Shown: positions 1 through 6,106 of the stretch, piece by piece
Layout: each line of letters opens with the position of its first letter
Numbering within the stretch: position 1 is the first letter of the stretch
NCBI GenBank assembly: GCA_002329245.1
Contig: DCTG01000198.1
Location: 750 to 6,897 of the forward strand
Length of the DNA: 6,148 nt
Source of the DNA: Clostridiales bacterium UBA1446
Lineage (GTDB): Bacteria; Bacillota; Clostridia; Oscillospirales; Oscillospiraceae
Direction of reading: 5' to 3'
Made by a program: the position numbers and the translations under genes
The notes under the pieces: model-generated
Told to the model about the DNA's origin: nothing
Database searches by the model: none
What the model saw: only the letters and a program-made list of their open reading frames with translations

Positions 1-2
1 AA

Positions 3-302
3 GCCTGCAGACGGGAAGGGTTCGAGCCGTCGATATTCTATCTCGCGGCGGAAGTCATCGCAATTCACAGACTTGTCAATTCGAACAGGGGCGTCGGCGT
101 TTCGGTGCTTTCCGTGGCCGAATCGCTGCAGCAGCCGGATGTCCGCGCGATTCCCTTCCGGGAGCAGGATCTGCGCTGGGAAGTTTACCTGATGAAAAAA
201 AGAGGAGTGACGCTTTCGACGGGGGCGCAGGCGTTTGAAAGGTATGTGCTGCGAAAAACAAGGAAAAATCAGCAGGGAGGGACGGAATTGACCTCCGTCT
301 GA
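3..302 (+). CDS. LysR-type transcriptional regulator, C-terminal fragment (5' end outside window)
   Basis: This open frame enters from the left edge in frame 3 and ends at TGA 300-302, giving the last 99 residues of a protein. The segment resembles the end of the LysR effector-binding (periplasmic-binding-protein-like) domain. A 'GFEPSIFY' strand leads into 'EVIAIHRLVNSNRGVGVSVLS', the usual helix plus glycine-rich turn that precedes the last effector-pocket strand. Then comes an 'AIPF' strand, a 'WEVYLMKKRG' strand, and a terminal helix ending in basic residues. The N-terminal winged helix that would bind DNA is not in the window, so its targets cannot be inferred. A GTG at 105 is an internal Val codon, not a start. 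The gene converges on the minus-strand cupin pair. No clear plus-strand T-tailed terminator follows, although the hairpin at 470-493 could stop it. The family call rests on pattern memory of the domain, without a search. Confidence 0.75.
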   Translation, partial: ACRREGFEPSIFYLAAEVIAIHRLVNSNRGVGVSVLSVAESLQQPDVRAIPFREQDLRWEVYLMKKRGVTLSTGAQAFERYVLRKTRKNQQGGTELTSV

Positions 303-328
303 TGATAGGAAAGCTTCTCTGACAGGAG

Positions 329-372
329 CAGCGGCCATTCGATGGAGAAACCCCCAATTGAAACGGCCGCTG
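329..372. repeat. Inverted repeat with long loop, downstream of the LysR gene
   Basis: CAGCGGCC (329-336) and GGCCGCTG (365-372) are exact reverse complements separated by 28 nt. One mismatch further in, TT and AA could add two more pairs. No T-tract follows on either strand, so this is not a convincing terminator. It may be an RNA 3'-end structure of the LysR message or a chance match. Confidence 0.3.
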
Positions 373-469
373 TCTAGGGAACGATGGATGATGGATTTCA
401 AGAAGCAAGGATGGATTTGAAAGAATTTAGGTTTTCCATATGACTTTTCCATGCTCTTCGTACAAAACA

Positions 470-493
470 AGGCGCGCCGACTTCGGCGCGCCT
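470..493 (-). terminator. Intrinsic terminator of the cupin/membrane-protein pair, possibly bidirectional
   Basis: AGGCGCGCCG (470-479) and CGGCGCGCCT (484-493) form a perfect 10-bp, nearly all-GC stem around a 4-nt loop. Read on the minus strand, the stem is followed by TTGTTTTGT, a good U-tract, and it lies 15 nt past the stop codon of the small membrane-protein gene. On the plus strand only TTT, including the last stem base, follows before the run is broken. Termination of the incoming LysR transcript is therefore possible but weaker. Confidence 0.8.
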
Positions 494-508
494 TTCTGCA
501 TGGCTTTA

Positions 509-751
509 TTACCTGATATTAATCAGAAGCATAACCACAAAGATCACAAAGAGAAAGGTAACGAAGGAAATGATGACCTGAAAGACGAAAGACGACTTCT
601 TTTGTCCGGTTTTTTGCGGAAACAGATCGAGAATATACTGCTTCACCTTTTGATTGGTCAGCAGAAACACGATTGCGGCCGCGAAAAGTATGACAAAAGC
701 AACGGAAAAAACAACGAGCGGGCTGATTGCGAATTGTTCCAGGGCAAACAC
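509..751 (-). CDS. Small two-helix membrane protein, function unknown
   Basis: This 80-residue protein consists of two hydrophobic helices (about residues 11-31 and 56-78) joined by a lysine-rich hydrophilic linker (about 32-55, with K35, K37, K47, K51 and K52). By the positive-inside rule the linker is probably cytoplasmic, with both ends outside. There is no signal-peptidase site and I recognise no family. The only in-frame start near the 5' end is GTG at 751-749. Its ribosome site is odd: AAAGGA lies only about 2 nt before the GTG, so initiation may depend on coupling to the cupin gene, whose stop is 12 nt upstream. The gene is followed directly by the 470-493 terminator, so it is the last gene of a two-gene unit. 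It is probably real, given the typical membrane-protein composition and the clean placement between gene and terminator, but it has no assigned role. A membrane partner for the cupin is one speculative reading. Confidence 0.7.
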   Translation of the reverse strand: MFALEQFAISPLVVFSVAFVILFAAAIVFLLTNQKVKQYILDLFPQKTGQKKSSFVFQVIISFVTFLFVIFVVMLLINIR

Positions 752-763
752 CGTCCTTTGCTT

Positions 764-1213
764 TTATTTATACCCTGTGCCGTCGTATTCGGGGGCGACG
801 ACGACGGAAAAGTGGAAAATAGGGCGGTCGACCCGAAGGATGCGCAGCGGCATGTGCTTCATCCCCGCGGGAACAAAAATCATGGAACTGCGTGTGAGCG
901 TATGCGTTTCCCCGTTGATGTCGACTTTGATGAGGCCGCCCAAATCATAGGGATCGTCCGGGTTGCTGCCGAAAAAGCCGATGATCTCGTCCGTATCGTG
1001 GACGTGCTCGTCCATGTAGGGATCACGCTCGGGCGGCCGGTAATACCAGGAGGTATTCATTTGGAAAGCGCCGTCCACTACGTTGCTGTCCATCCAAATG
1101 ATCCGTTTTGCAAATTTGTTGTACATCGCCTGGAATTCCGGGCTGCCTGCATTCGGGTCGTGCAGCTCGGAAACAATGTATTTGCCGTATTGACCTTCGC
1201 CTTTATTTAACAC
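764..1213 (-). CDS. Single-domain cupin protein, substrate unknown
   Basis: The product is 149 residues, a normal size for a one-domain cupin. Cupin motif 1 appears as H70-x-H72-x3-E76 and motif 2 as P115-A-G117-x2-H120. All four expected metal ligands (two His, Glu, distal His) are therefore present, which suggests a metal-binding beta-barrel. The segment around residues 79-92 is rich in Asp, Pro and Gly and probably forms the inter-motif loop. There is no signal peptide or membrane segment, so it is probably cytoplasmic. The start is GTG at 1213-1211, chosen because AGAGGAGG (plus positions 1221-1228) lies 7 nt upstream. It is the first gene of a minus-strand pair with the small membrane protein, driven by a consensus promoter about 60 nt upstream. 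Cupins range from isomerases and dioxygenases to sugar- or ligand-binding proteins. Nothing in the sequence or neighbourhood decides between these, so I give no reaction. Confidence 0.85.
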   Translation of the reverse strand: MLNKGEGQYGKYIVSELHDPNAGSPEFQAMYNKFAKRIIWMDSNVVDGAFQMNTSWYYRPPERDPYMDEHVHDTDEIIGFFGSNPDDPYDLGGLIKVDINGETHTLTRSSMIFVPAGMKHMPLRILRVDRPIFHFSVVVAPEYDGTGYK

Positions 1214-1220
1214 GCTGCGC

Positions 1221-1228
1221 CCTCCTCT
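1221..1228 (-). promoter_or_regulatory. Ribosome binding site of the cupin gene (fixes the GTG start)
   Basis: On the minus strand AGAGGAGG lies 7 nt before GTG 1213. It is nearly a full anti-Shine-Dalgarno match and supports the non-ATG start. Confidence 0.8.
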
Positions 1229-1279
1229 ATGAAATTTGATAGGGATAAACCCGTTTCGCCGTGTTGTTTCACATGGAAA

Positions 1280-1308
1280 ATTATACTGCCTGCCCGTACG
1301 TCTGTCAA
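1280..1308 (-). promoter_or_regulatory. Consensus sigma-A promoter for the cupin pair
   Basis: On the minus strand TTGACA (plus 1303-1308) is separated by exactly 17 nt from TATAAT (plus 1280-1285). Both hexamers and the spacing match the housekeeping consensus exactly. AT-rich sequence lies just upstream (CTTTTAAA on the minus strand). Transcription should start near 1272-1274, leaving a leader of about 60 nt before the GTG at 1213. No strong leader hairpin is visible in it. Confidence 0.85.
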
Positions 1309-1370
1309 TTTAAAAGCCCGTATCGCCTCGCGAAATCTTTGCCATTAAGATCCGGGGGAAGCAGAGGAGG

Positions 1371-1386
1371 GTCCGGTACGCCGGAC
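1371..1386. repeat. Small GC-rich dyad in the divergent intergenic region
   Basis: GTCCGG (1371-1376) and CCGGAC (1381-1386) are perfect inverted arms around TACG. The dyad sits between the two divergent promoters, just before the putative marR -35 box. It is followed by AAAAAG on the plus strand, so it is not a plus-strand terminator. It could be a protein-binding dyad or a weak minus-strand-directed structure. No function is demonstrated. Confidence 0.35.
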
Positions 1387-1394
1387 AAAAAGTA

Positions 1395-1423
1395 TTGCGC
1401 ATTTAATAATTAAGTAATATATT
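1395..1423 (+). promoter_or_regulatory. Probable promoter of the marR-ABC exporter operon
   Basis: TTGCGC (1395-1400) is followed after 17 nt by TATATT (1418-1423). The -10 matches the housekeeping consensus at five of six positions, while the -35 matches only in its TTG. Transcription would start near 1430, about 35 nt before the marR ATG. The -10 lies inside the nested inverted repeats, as expected for a repressed promoter. The surrounding sequence is very AT-rich, so other -10 choices are possible. Confidence 0.45.
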
Positions 1424-1436
1424 ATTAAATACTTAA
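1401..1436. promoter_or_regulatory. Putative MarR operator: nested inverted repeats
   Basis: Three dyads overlap. ATTTAATAAT (1401-1410) pairs with ATTATTAAAT (1421-1430). TTAAGTA (1410-1416) pairs with TACTTAA (1430-1436). TAATATATTA (1415-1424) is itself a perfect palindrome. The block covers the proposed -10 and ends 28 nt before the marR start. MarR dimers typically bind short AT-rich palindromes overlapping their own promoter, so this is the natural site of autorepression. The assignment is by position and symmetry, not by a known motif match. AT-rich DNA makes some symmetry likely by chance, but two perfect arms of 10 and 7 bp are more than expected. Confidence 0.55.
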
Positions 1437-1464
1437 CTATTTTGTCTGTTGGAGGGAGCCGGTT

Positions 1465-1947
1465 ATGGACTCAGCGCTGAAAGAACAGGTTGGAAACGCC
1501 ATGCTTCGGTTTCGGAAGGCGGTTATGCGCTTTCATGCGGGAGCGGGCGTCCAGCCGGGCGAGATGTTCATCCTGCAGAGAATCGCCAAAAAGGCGTCCG
1601 ATTGCACGCATTCCGTCTACGTGTCCGACCTGCACAACAACATTTTCACGAAACCCGCGATTTCACAGTTTCTCAACGCGCTGGAAAACAAGGGCTATGT
1701 CCGCCGAGAGATCGACAGGAGCGACCGGCGCAAAATCACGGTTTCGCTTACCGACGAGGGACGGGGGATACTGGATGAGTCGAGAGAAAAAACCGACCGT
1801 CTGCTGGAAAAAGTGATTCTGCGCTTTGGCGAGGAAAAGACGAGGGAATTTCTCGGGCTGCTTGCCCGGATGACCGACAGCATGGAAGAAGTCAGAGGCG
1901 AAGAGGAACGCAGGGCGCAAAGCGAAGGAGAAGATACGGTTGACTAA
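1465..1947 (+). CDS. MarR-family transcriptional regulator (likely repressor of the exporter operon)
   Basis: The 160-residue length is typical of MarR proteins. Residues about 51-80 form the helix-turn-helix, with the recognition helix near 'KPAISQFLNALENKGYV'. The winged hairpin follows at about 82-99, with the family-defining D84-R-S-D-R88-R89 and 'LTDEG' pattern. Flanking helices (about 1-28 and 100-148) would make the dimer interface and, by family precedent, the ligand pocket. The start is ATG 1465, with GGAGG (1451-1455) 9 nt upstream; the next in-frame ATG, at 1501, lacks such a site. The last 20 residues are highly charged. There is one cysteine, C47, just before the DNA-binding domain. 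The gene overlaps the next one by 8 nt, so regulator and exporter are co-transcribed. It probably represses its own operon through the AT-rich dyads at 1401-1436 and is released by a ligand. The ligand is unknown. Confidence 0.92.
   Translation: MDSALKEQVGNAMLRFRKAVMRFHAGAGVQPGEMFILQRIAKKASDCTHSVYVSDLHNNIFTKPAISQFLNALENKGYVRREIDRSDRRKITVSLTDEGRGILDESREKTDRLLEKVILRFGEEKTREFLGLLARMTDSMEEVRGEEERRAQSEGEDTVD
1925..1930 (+). promoter_or_regulatory. Ribosome binding site that decides the TTG start of the first ABC subunit
   Basis: AAGGAG at 1925-1930, inside the end of marR, lies 9 nt before TTG 1940. The next in-frame Met codon is 26 codons later, inside TM1, and would destroy that helix. TTG 1940 is therefore the supported start. 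Confidence 0.75.
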
Positions 1948-4171
1948 ACTTGCAAAATTTCTGAAACCTTTTTTGGCGTGGATTCTTCTCACGCTTGCGC
2001 TGCTTTTCGGACAGGCGATGTGCGATCTGAATCTGCCGAACCTCATGTCTGAAATTGTAAACGTCGGAATCCAGCAAAGCGGGATTCCGCATGCCGCGCC
2101 GGACGCCATCAGTCAAAACGGAATGAAACTGATGAGAACGTTTATGACGGACGAGGGCCGCCGGCTCGTCGAAGAAAGCTACAAGTTGGCTGACACCGCC
2201 GATTCTGCCGGAGGGACGGGATACGCTAAGCTGTATCCCGCGGCCGGAACGCAGCTTTACGTAAAGCTGCGCGTGGACGAGGCGGTGTCCTTAGAGTTAG
2301 ACGCGGTTTTTGAAACAGCCGCCTGGACCATGGCGCATGTGCTGCAGGAGATGGAGCAGCAGCCCGGGCAGTCCTTGAATATTGGCGGTTCCATGGATAT
2401 CGGGGCTGCCGGCCTCGAATGGCTCTACGACCTGCTGCCCGTGTTCGTCGCTCTTCCCCCCTCGTGCATCGACGCGGCTTGGGAAGATGCGGTCCAAGTC
2501 GATGGGACGGTCTTGCAACAAAGCGGCATCGCGATGGCCAAGGCGTTTTACAGAGAATTGGGCGTCGATATCGGCGCTCGGCAAAGCGGGTACATCGTGC
2601 GCACCGGAGCCTGGATGCTCGCCGTCGCTCTGCTCGGCGGCATTGCGACCGTTCTTGTCTGCCTGCTTTCCTCCCGGATTGCGGCCGGGGTCGCACGAAA
2701 TCTGCGCAGGGAAGTGTTTAAGAAGATCGAAAGCTTCTCCTTAGCCGAGTTAGACAGGTTTTCCGCCGCTTCTCTTATCACACGGTGCACAAACGACATT
2801 ACCCAGATTCAGCAGGTGCTCATGTTCGGAGTCCGGATGGTCTGTTACGCGCCGATCATGGCAGCCGGCGGCATAGTTATGGCCGTCCGGAAATCTCCCT
2901 CCATGAGCTGGATCATCGCTCTATCCTGCCTTGCGCTGATCGGCCTGATCTGCGTTGTGCTGTCGGTCGCTGTGCCGAAATTCAAGGTCATGCAAAAGCT
3001 GGTCGACCGGCTGAACTTAGTTTCCAGAGAAGCGCTGAGCGGTATGATGGTCATCCGGGCGTTCGGTACGCAGGAGCATGAAAAAACGCGCTTCCAATCG
3101 GCAAACACCGATTTTACAAAGACCTCGCTCTTTATAACCCGCGTGATGTCCCTTATGATGCCCGCCATGACCCTGATCATGAACGGCGTAACCGTTCTCG
3201 TAGTCTGGGTAGGGGCGCGACAGATTGCAAGCTCCGCCATGCAGGTCGGCGACATGATGGCGTTTATGCAGTACGCGATGCAGATCATCACGTCGTTTCT
3301 GATGATTTCCATGATGTTCCTGTTTATCCCCCGTGCCGCGGTCGCGGGCGCGCGCGTGGCGGAGGTGCTGGAAACTGAAAACTCCATTGTGGATCCCAAA
3401 GAACCCGGCGGGTTTGACGAGGGAAAACGCGGAGTCGTGGAGTTTCGCAACGTCTGCTTCCGCTATCCCGGCGCCGAACGGGATACGCTCAAGGACATCA
3501 CCTTTACCGCGAGGCCGGGGCAGACTACGGCCATCATCGGGCCGACCGGATCCGGAAAATCGACCATTGCCAATCTCGTGCTGCGGTTTTTTGACGCAAG
3601 CGAGGGTCAGGTTCTGGTCGGTGGCGCAGACGTGCGGGAGGTGGAGCAGAAGGCCCTGCGCGGCAGGATCGGCTACGCCCCGCAAAAGGGAATGCTTCTG
3701 TCCGGAACCATTGCCTCCAATCTCCGGTACGGCGGAAACGGCGCCTCCGACGAGGACATCGCCGAGGCGGCCGCAATTGCCCAGGCCATGGAGTTTATCA
3801 GGACAAAGCCGGAGGGATTTGATTCGGAGGTCGCGCAGGGCGGGGCAAATCTTTCCGGCGGTCAGAAGCAGCGGCTGTCCATTGCCCGCGCGCTGGCGAA
3901 AAATCCCGAAATCATAGTGCTCGACGATACATTTTCCGCGCTGGATTTCAAAACGGACGCTGCGCTCCGCCGCGCGCTGCGGGACCGCGCGAAAAACTGC
4001 ACGATTCTTCTTGTGGCGCAGCGGGTCAGTACAATCATGAACGCGGAGCAGATCATCGTTTTGGACGAGGGCAGGATTGTCGGAATCGGCACGCACAGGC
4101 AGCTGCTCGCAGAATGCCCCCAGTATTTCGAAATTGCGTCCTCGCAGCTTTCACAGGAGGAACTGGCATGA
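1940..4171 (+). CDS. ABC exporter half-transporter with large extracellular insertion and degenerate ATPase site (subunit 1)
   Basis: This 743-residue TMD-NBD fusion belongs to the multidrug-type exporters. TM1 is at about 11-28, then a mainly hydrophilic insertion at about 50-218, then TM2 at about 224-246 and TM3-TM6 at about 296-316, 323-345, 400-425 and 436-464. The nucleotide-binding domain starts near residue 498. It has Walker A GPTGSGKST (534-542, K540), Q-loop Q582, a canonical LSGGQ signature (638-642), Walker B IIVLDD (658-663) and D-loop SALD (666-669). The catalytic Glu after Walker B is Asp (D663) and the switch His is Gln (Q694), which marks the weak-hydrolysis half of a heterodimer. 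Its partner is the next gene, overlapping in ATGA. Usual half-transporters are about 580 residues, and the excess lies almost wholly between TM1 and TM2. The TTG start is discussed at its ribosome site. The substrate is unknown; drug, lipid or peptide export are all possible. Confidence 0.93.
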   Translation: MTKLAKFLKPFLAWILLTLALLFGQAMCDLNLPNLMSEIVNVGIQQSGIPHAAPDAISQNGMKLMRTFMTDEGRRLVEESYKLADTADSAGGTGYAKLYPAAGTQLYVKLRVDEAVSLELDAVFETAAWTMAHVLQEMEQQPGQSLNIGGSMDIGAAGLEWLYDLLPVFVALPPSCIDAAWEDAVQVDGTVLQQSGIAMAKAFYRELGVDIGARQSGYIVRTGAWMLAVALLGGIATVLVCLLSSRIAAGVARNLRREVFKKIESFSLAELDRFSAASLITRCTNDITQIQQVLMFGVRMVCYAPIMAAGGIVMAVRKSPSMSWIIALSCLALIGLICVVLSVAVPKFKVMQKLVDRLNLVSREALSGMMVIRAFGTQEHEKTRFQSANTDFTKTSLFITRVMSLMMPAMTLIMNGVTVLVVWVGARQIASSAMQVGDMMAFMQYAMQIITSFLMISMMFLFIPRAAVAGARVAEVLETENSIVDPKEPGGFDEGKRGVVEFRNVCFRYPGAERDTLKDITFTARPGQTTAIIGPTGSGKSTIANLVLRFFDASEGQVLVGGADVREVEQKALRGRIGYAPQKGMLLSGTIASNLRYGGNGASDEDIAEAAAIAQAMEFIRTKPEGFDSEVAQGGANLSGGQKQRLSIARALAKNPEIIVLDDTFSALDFKTDAALRRALRDRAKNCTILLVAQRVSTIMNAEQIIVLDEGRIVGIGTHRQLLAECPQYFEIASSQLSQEELA

Positions 4172-6087
4172 GCCGCGAAACAAGAAAAACGGAAGAGACT
4201 ATCCGGCAAGGCGTGCCGGGAAGAGGTCCGATGGGCGGCGGACGCGCCATGGCCATGCTGCCCGGGGCGAGAGCGAAGGATTTTAAGGGGAGCATCGGAA
4301 AGCTTCTTGCCTATGTGGGCAGGTATAAAGCGGCCATCTTGGCCGTGTGGCTGCTTGCCGTCGTTTCCACCGTGTTTACAATCTTGGGGCCAAAGCTTTT
4401 GGGCCGGGCCACCGACACGCTGCTCACCGGAATCCTGAGCCGCATCGCGGGGACCGGCGACGTGGATTTTAATAAAATCGGCGGGATTATCCTGATCCTG
4501 CTCGGGCTCTACGGAATCAGCGCGTTGTTTTCCTATCTTCAGGGATTTGTCATGTCGGGGATTACGGCGAAAATAACGTTTCGGATGCGAAATGAAATCA
4601 GTGAAAAGATGCACAGGCTGCCGCTGAAATACTATGACAAAACGACGCACGGCGAGGTCCTCAGCCGGATTACGAACGACGTGGACACCATCACCCAGAC
4701 CATGAACCAGAGCATGACGCAGATTATCACCTCCGTTACTTCCATTGCCGGAATTACAATCATGATGTTCTCCATCAGCTGGCAGCTGACAATAGCGGCG
4801 CTGTGCATCATTCCGGTTTCCATGTCCGCCGTCATCGCAATCGTGCGCCGCTCACAGAAACATTTTAAAAACCAGCAGAAATTTATCGGAAAAGTCAACG
4901 GGCATGTGGAGGAAATGCTCGCAGGCCATATTGTGGTAAAGGCGTTCTGCGGCGAGGAGGAATCCGCAAAAACCTTTGAGGGGTATAACGAGGGACTTTA
5001 CAAGTCCGCATGGAAAGCCAATTTTCTCTCCGGGCTCATGATGCCGGTCACGGGTTTCATCGGGAACCTTGCCTACGTCGCAATTTGCATATTGGGCGGC
5101 TACTACGCGGCAAACGGCGCCATGACGGTCGGCGGCATTCAGTCTTTTATCCAGTATATCCGCTCCTTCACGCACCCCATCTCTCAGGTTGCCAATATCT
5201 CCAACGTGCTGCAGCAGACGGCCGCCGCCGCAGAACGCGTGTTTGAGTTTTTGGAAGAAGAGGAAGAGGCCGGAGAAGGGGAAAACGCTCTTTCCGTCAG
5301 GGGACCCGATGCAAAGACGAACGAAGAAAACGCCGTCCCTGTCGCAGGCCATGTGGTTTTTAACCGGGTATCGTTCGGGTATGACCCGGAAAAGCCGGTG
5401 ATACGCGACTTCAGCGCGAGTATCCGGCCGGGGCAGAAGATTGCTATCGTCGGTCCCACCGGGGCCGGGAAGACGACAATCGTAAAGCTGCTCATGCGCT
5501 TTTATGATGTGAGCGGCGGATCCATCACAATCGACGGGCACGACATCCGGACATTTCGGCGGCAGGACCTTCGCTCCCTTTTCGGCATGGTGCTGCAGGA
5601 TACCTGGCTCTTCGGCGGCACGATCGCCGACAATATCCGATACGGAAGGTTGGACGCAACGGACGAGGAAGTTGAAAAAGCCGCGGCTGCGGCGCAGGTG
5701 GACCATTTTGTGCGTACGTTTCCAGACGGGTATCGCATGGTGCTTAACGAATCGTCGGATAACGTTTCGCAGGGGCAGAAGCAGCTTCTGACCATCGCCA
5801 GGGCAATTTTGGCGGACCCCCAGATTCTTATTTTGGATGAAGCGACCAGCAGCGTGGATACCCGCACCGAGATTCTGATCCAGAAGGCGATGGACAATCT
5901 GATGAAAGGGCGCACGAGCTTTGTGATTGCGCACCGTCTTTCGACCATCCGGAACGCCGACCTGATCCTTGTCATGAATAGCGGCGATATTGTGGAACAG
6001 GGAAGCCATGAGCAGCTTCTTGCCAAAGGCGGCTTTTACGCGCAGCTCTATGCTTCGCAGTTCGAAGCGCCGGAACCGGCTTTCTGA
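4168..6087 (+). CDS. ABC exporter half-transporter with catalytic ATPase site (subunit 2)
   Basis: This 639-residue TMD-NBD protein is the partner of the preceding subunit. A leader of about 40 residues, rich in Gly, Arg and Met, precedes six membrane helices at about 53-75, 103-125, 185-203, 205-226, 288-312 and 318-345. A very acidic linker follows (about 360-393, starting with a run of five Glu). The nucleotide-binding domain has Walker A GPTGAGKTT (429-437, K435), Q-loop Q477, Walker B ILILDE with catalytic E558, D-loop SSVD (561-564) and switch H589. Its signature is VSQGQ (533-537) rather than LSGGQ. It therefore supplies the catalytic Walker B but a degenerate signature, complementary to subunit 1. 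The start is ATG 4168, with AGGAGG (4155-4160) 7 nt upstream and a 4-nt ATGA overlap with the previous stop. An in-frame ATG at 4114 would add 18 residues but lies deep in the upstream gene without a comparable site. The substrate is unknown. Confidence 0.94.
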   Translation: MSRETRKTEETIRQGVPGRGPMGGGRAMAMLPGARAKDFKGSIGKLLAYVGRYKAAILAVWLLAVVSTVFTILGPKLLGRATDTLLTGILSRIAGTGDVDFNKIGGIILILLGLYGISALFSYLQGFVMSGITAKITFRMRNEISEKMHRLPLKYYDKTTHGEVLSRITNDVDTITQTMNQSMTQIITSVTSIAGITIMMFSISWQLTIAALCIIPVSMSAVIAIVRRSQKHFKNQQKFIGKVNGHVEEMLAGHIVVKAFCGEEESAKTFEGYNEGLYKSAWKANFLSGLMMPVTGFIGNLAYVAICILGGYYAANGAMTVGGIQSFIQYIRSFTHPISQVANISNVLQQTAAAAERVFEFLEEEEEAGEGENALSVRGPDAKTNEENAVPVAGHVVFNRVSFGYDPEKPVIRDFSASIRPGQKIAIVGPTGAGKTTIVKLLMRFYDVSGGSITIDGHDIRTFRRQDLRSLFGMVLQDTWLFGGTIADNIRYGRLDATDEEVEKAAAAAQVDHFVRTFPDGYRMVLNESSDNVSQGQKQLLTIARAILADPQILILDEATSSVDTRTEILIQKAMDNLMKGRTSFVIAHRLSTIRNADLILVMNSGDIVEQGSHEQLLAKGGFYAQLYASQFEAPEPAF

Positions 6088-6106
6088 CCGGCGAAGACAA
6101 AAAGAA

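Noticed and set aside
384..443. A 19-codon frame starting at ATG 384, preceded by AGGGA
   Set aside because: The spacing is only 3 nt, the composition is uninformative, and it lies in a small direct repeat (GATGGATTT at 390-398 and 410-418). Support is too weak to call it a leader peptide.
440..1210. A 256-codon open frame on the plus strand
   Set aside because: It lies antisense to the cupin and small membrane-protein genes. It has no ribosome site and no recognisable domain, whereas the minus-strand reading has cupin motifs, a promoter, a ribosome site and a terminator.
1363..1370. GAGGAGGG as a ribosome site for a small gene upstream of marR
   Set aside because: No ATG, GTG or TTG occurs at a usable distance downstream in an open frame of any length.
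3017..4096. A 359-codon open frame on the minus strand
   Set aside because: It is antisense to the NBD and late TMD of subunit 1, rich in Arg, His and Gly, and has no start signals. It is a by-product of GC-rich codon use.
4114..4167. N-terminal extension of subunit 2 from the in-frame ATG at 4114
   Set aside because: The ATG at 4168 has AGGAGG at the right spacing and an ATGA overlap with the upstream stop. The 18 extra residues look like read-through of the upstream gene in another frame.
4852..6009. A 385-codon open frame on the minus strand
   Set aside because: It is antisense to subunit 2, which has every NBD motif in order. The minus reading has no coherent domain.
6068..6093. CGCCGG/CCGGCG inverted repeat around the exporter stop as a plus-strand terminator
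   Set aside because: The loop is 14 nt and the following sequence is A-rich, with no T-run.
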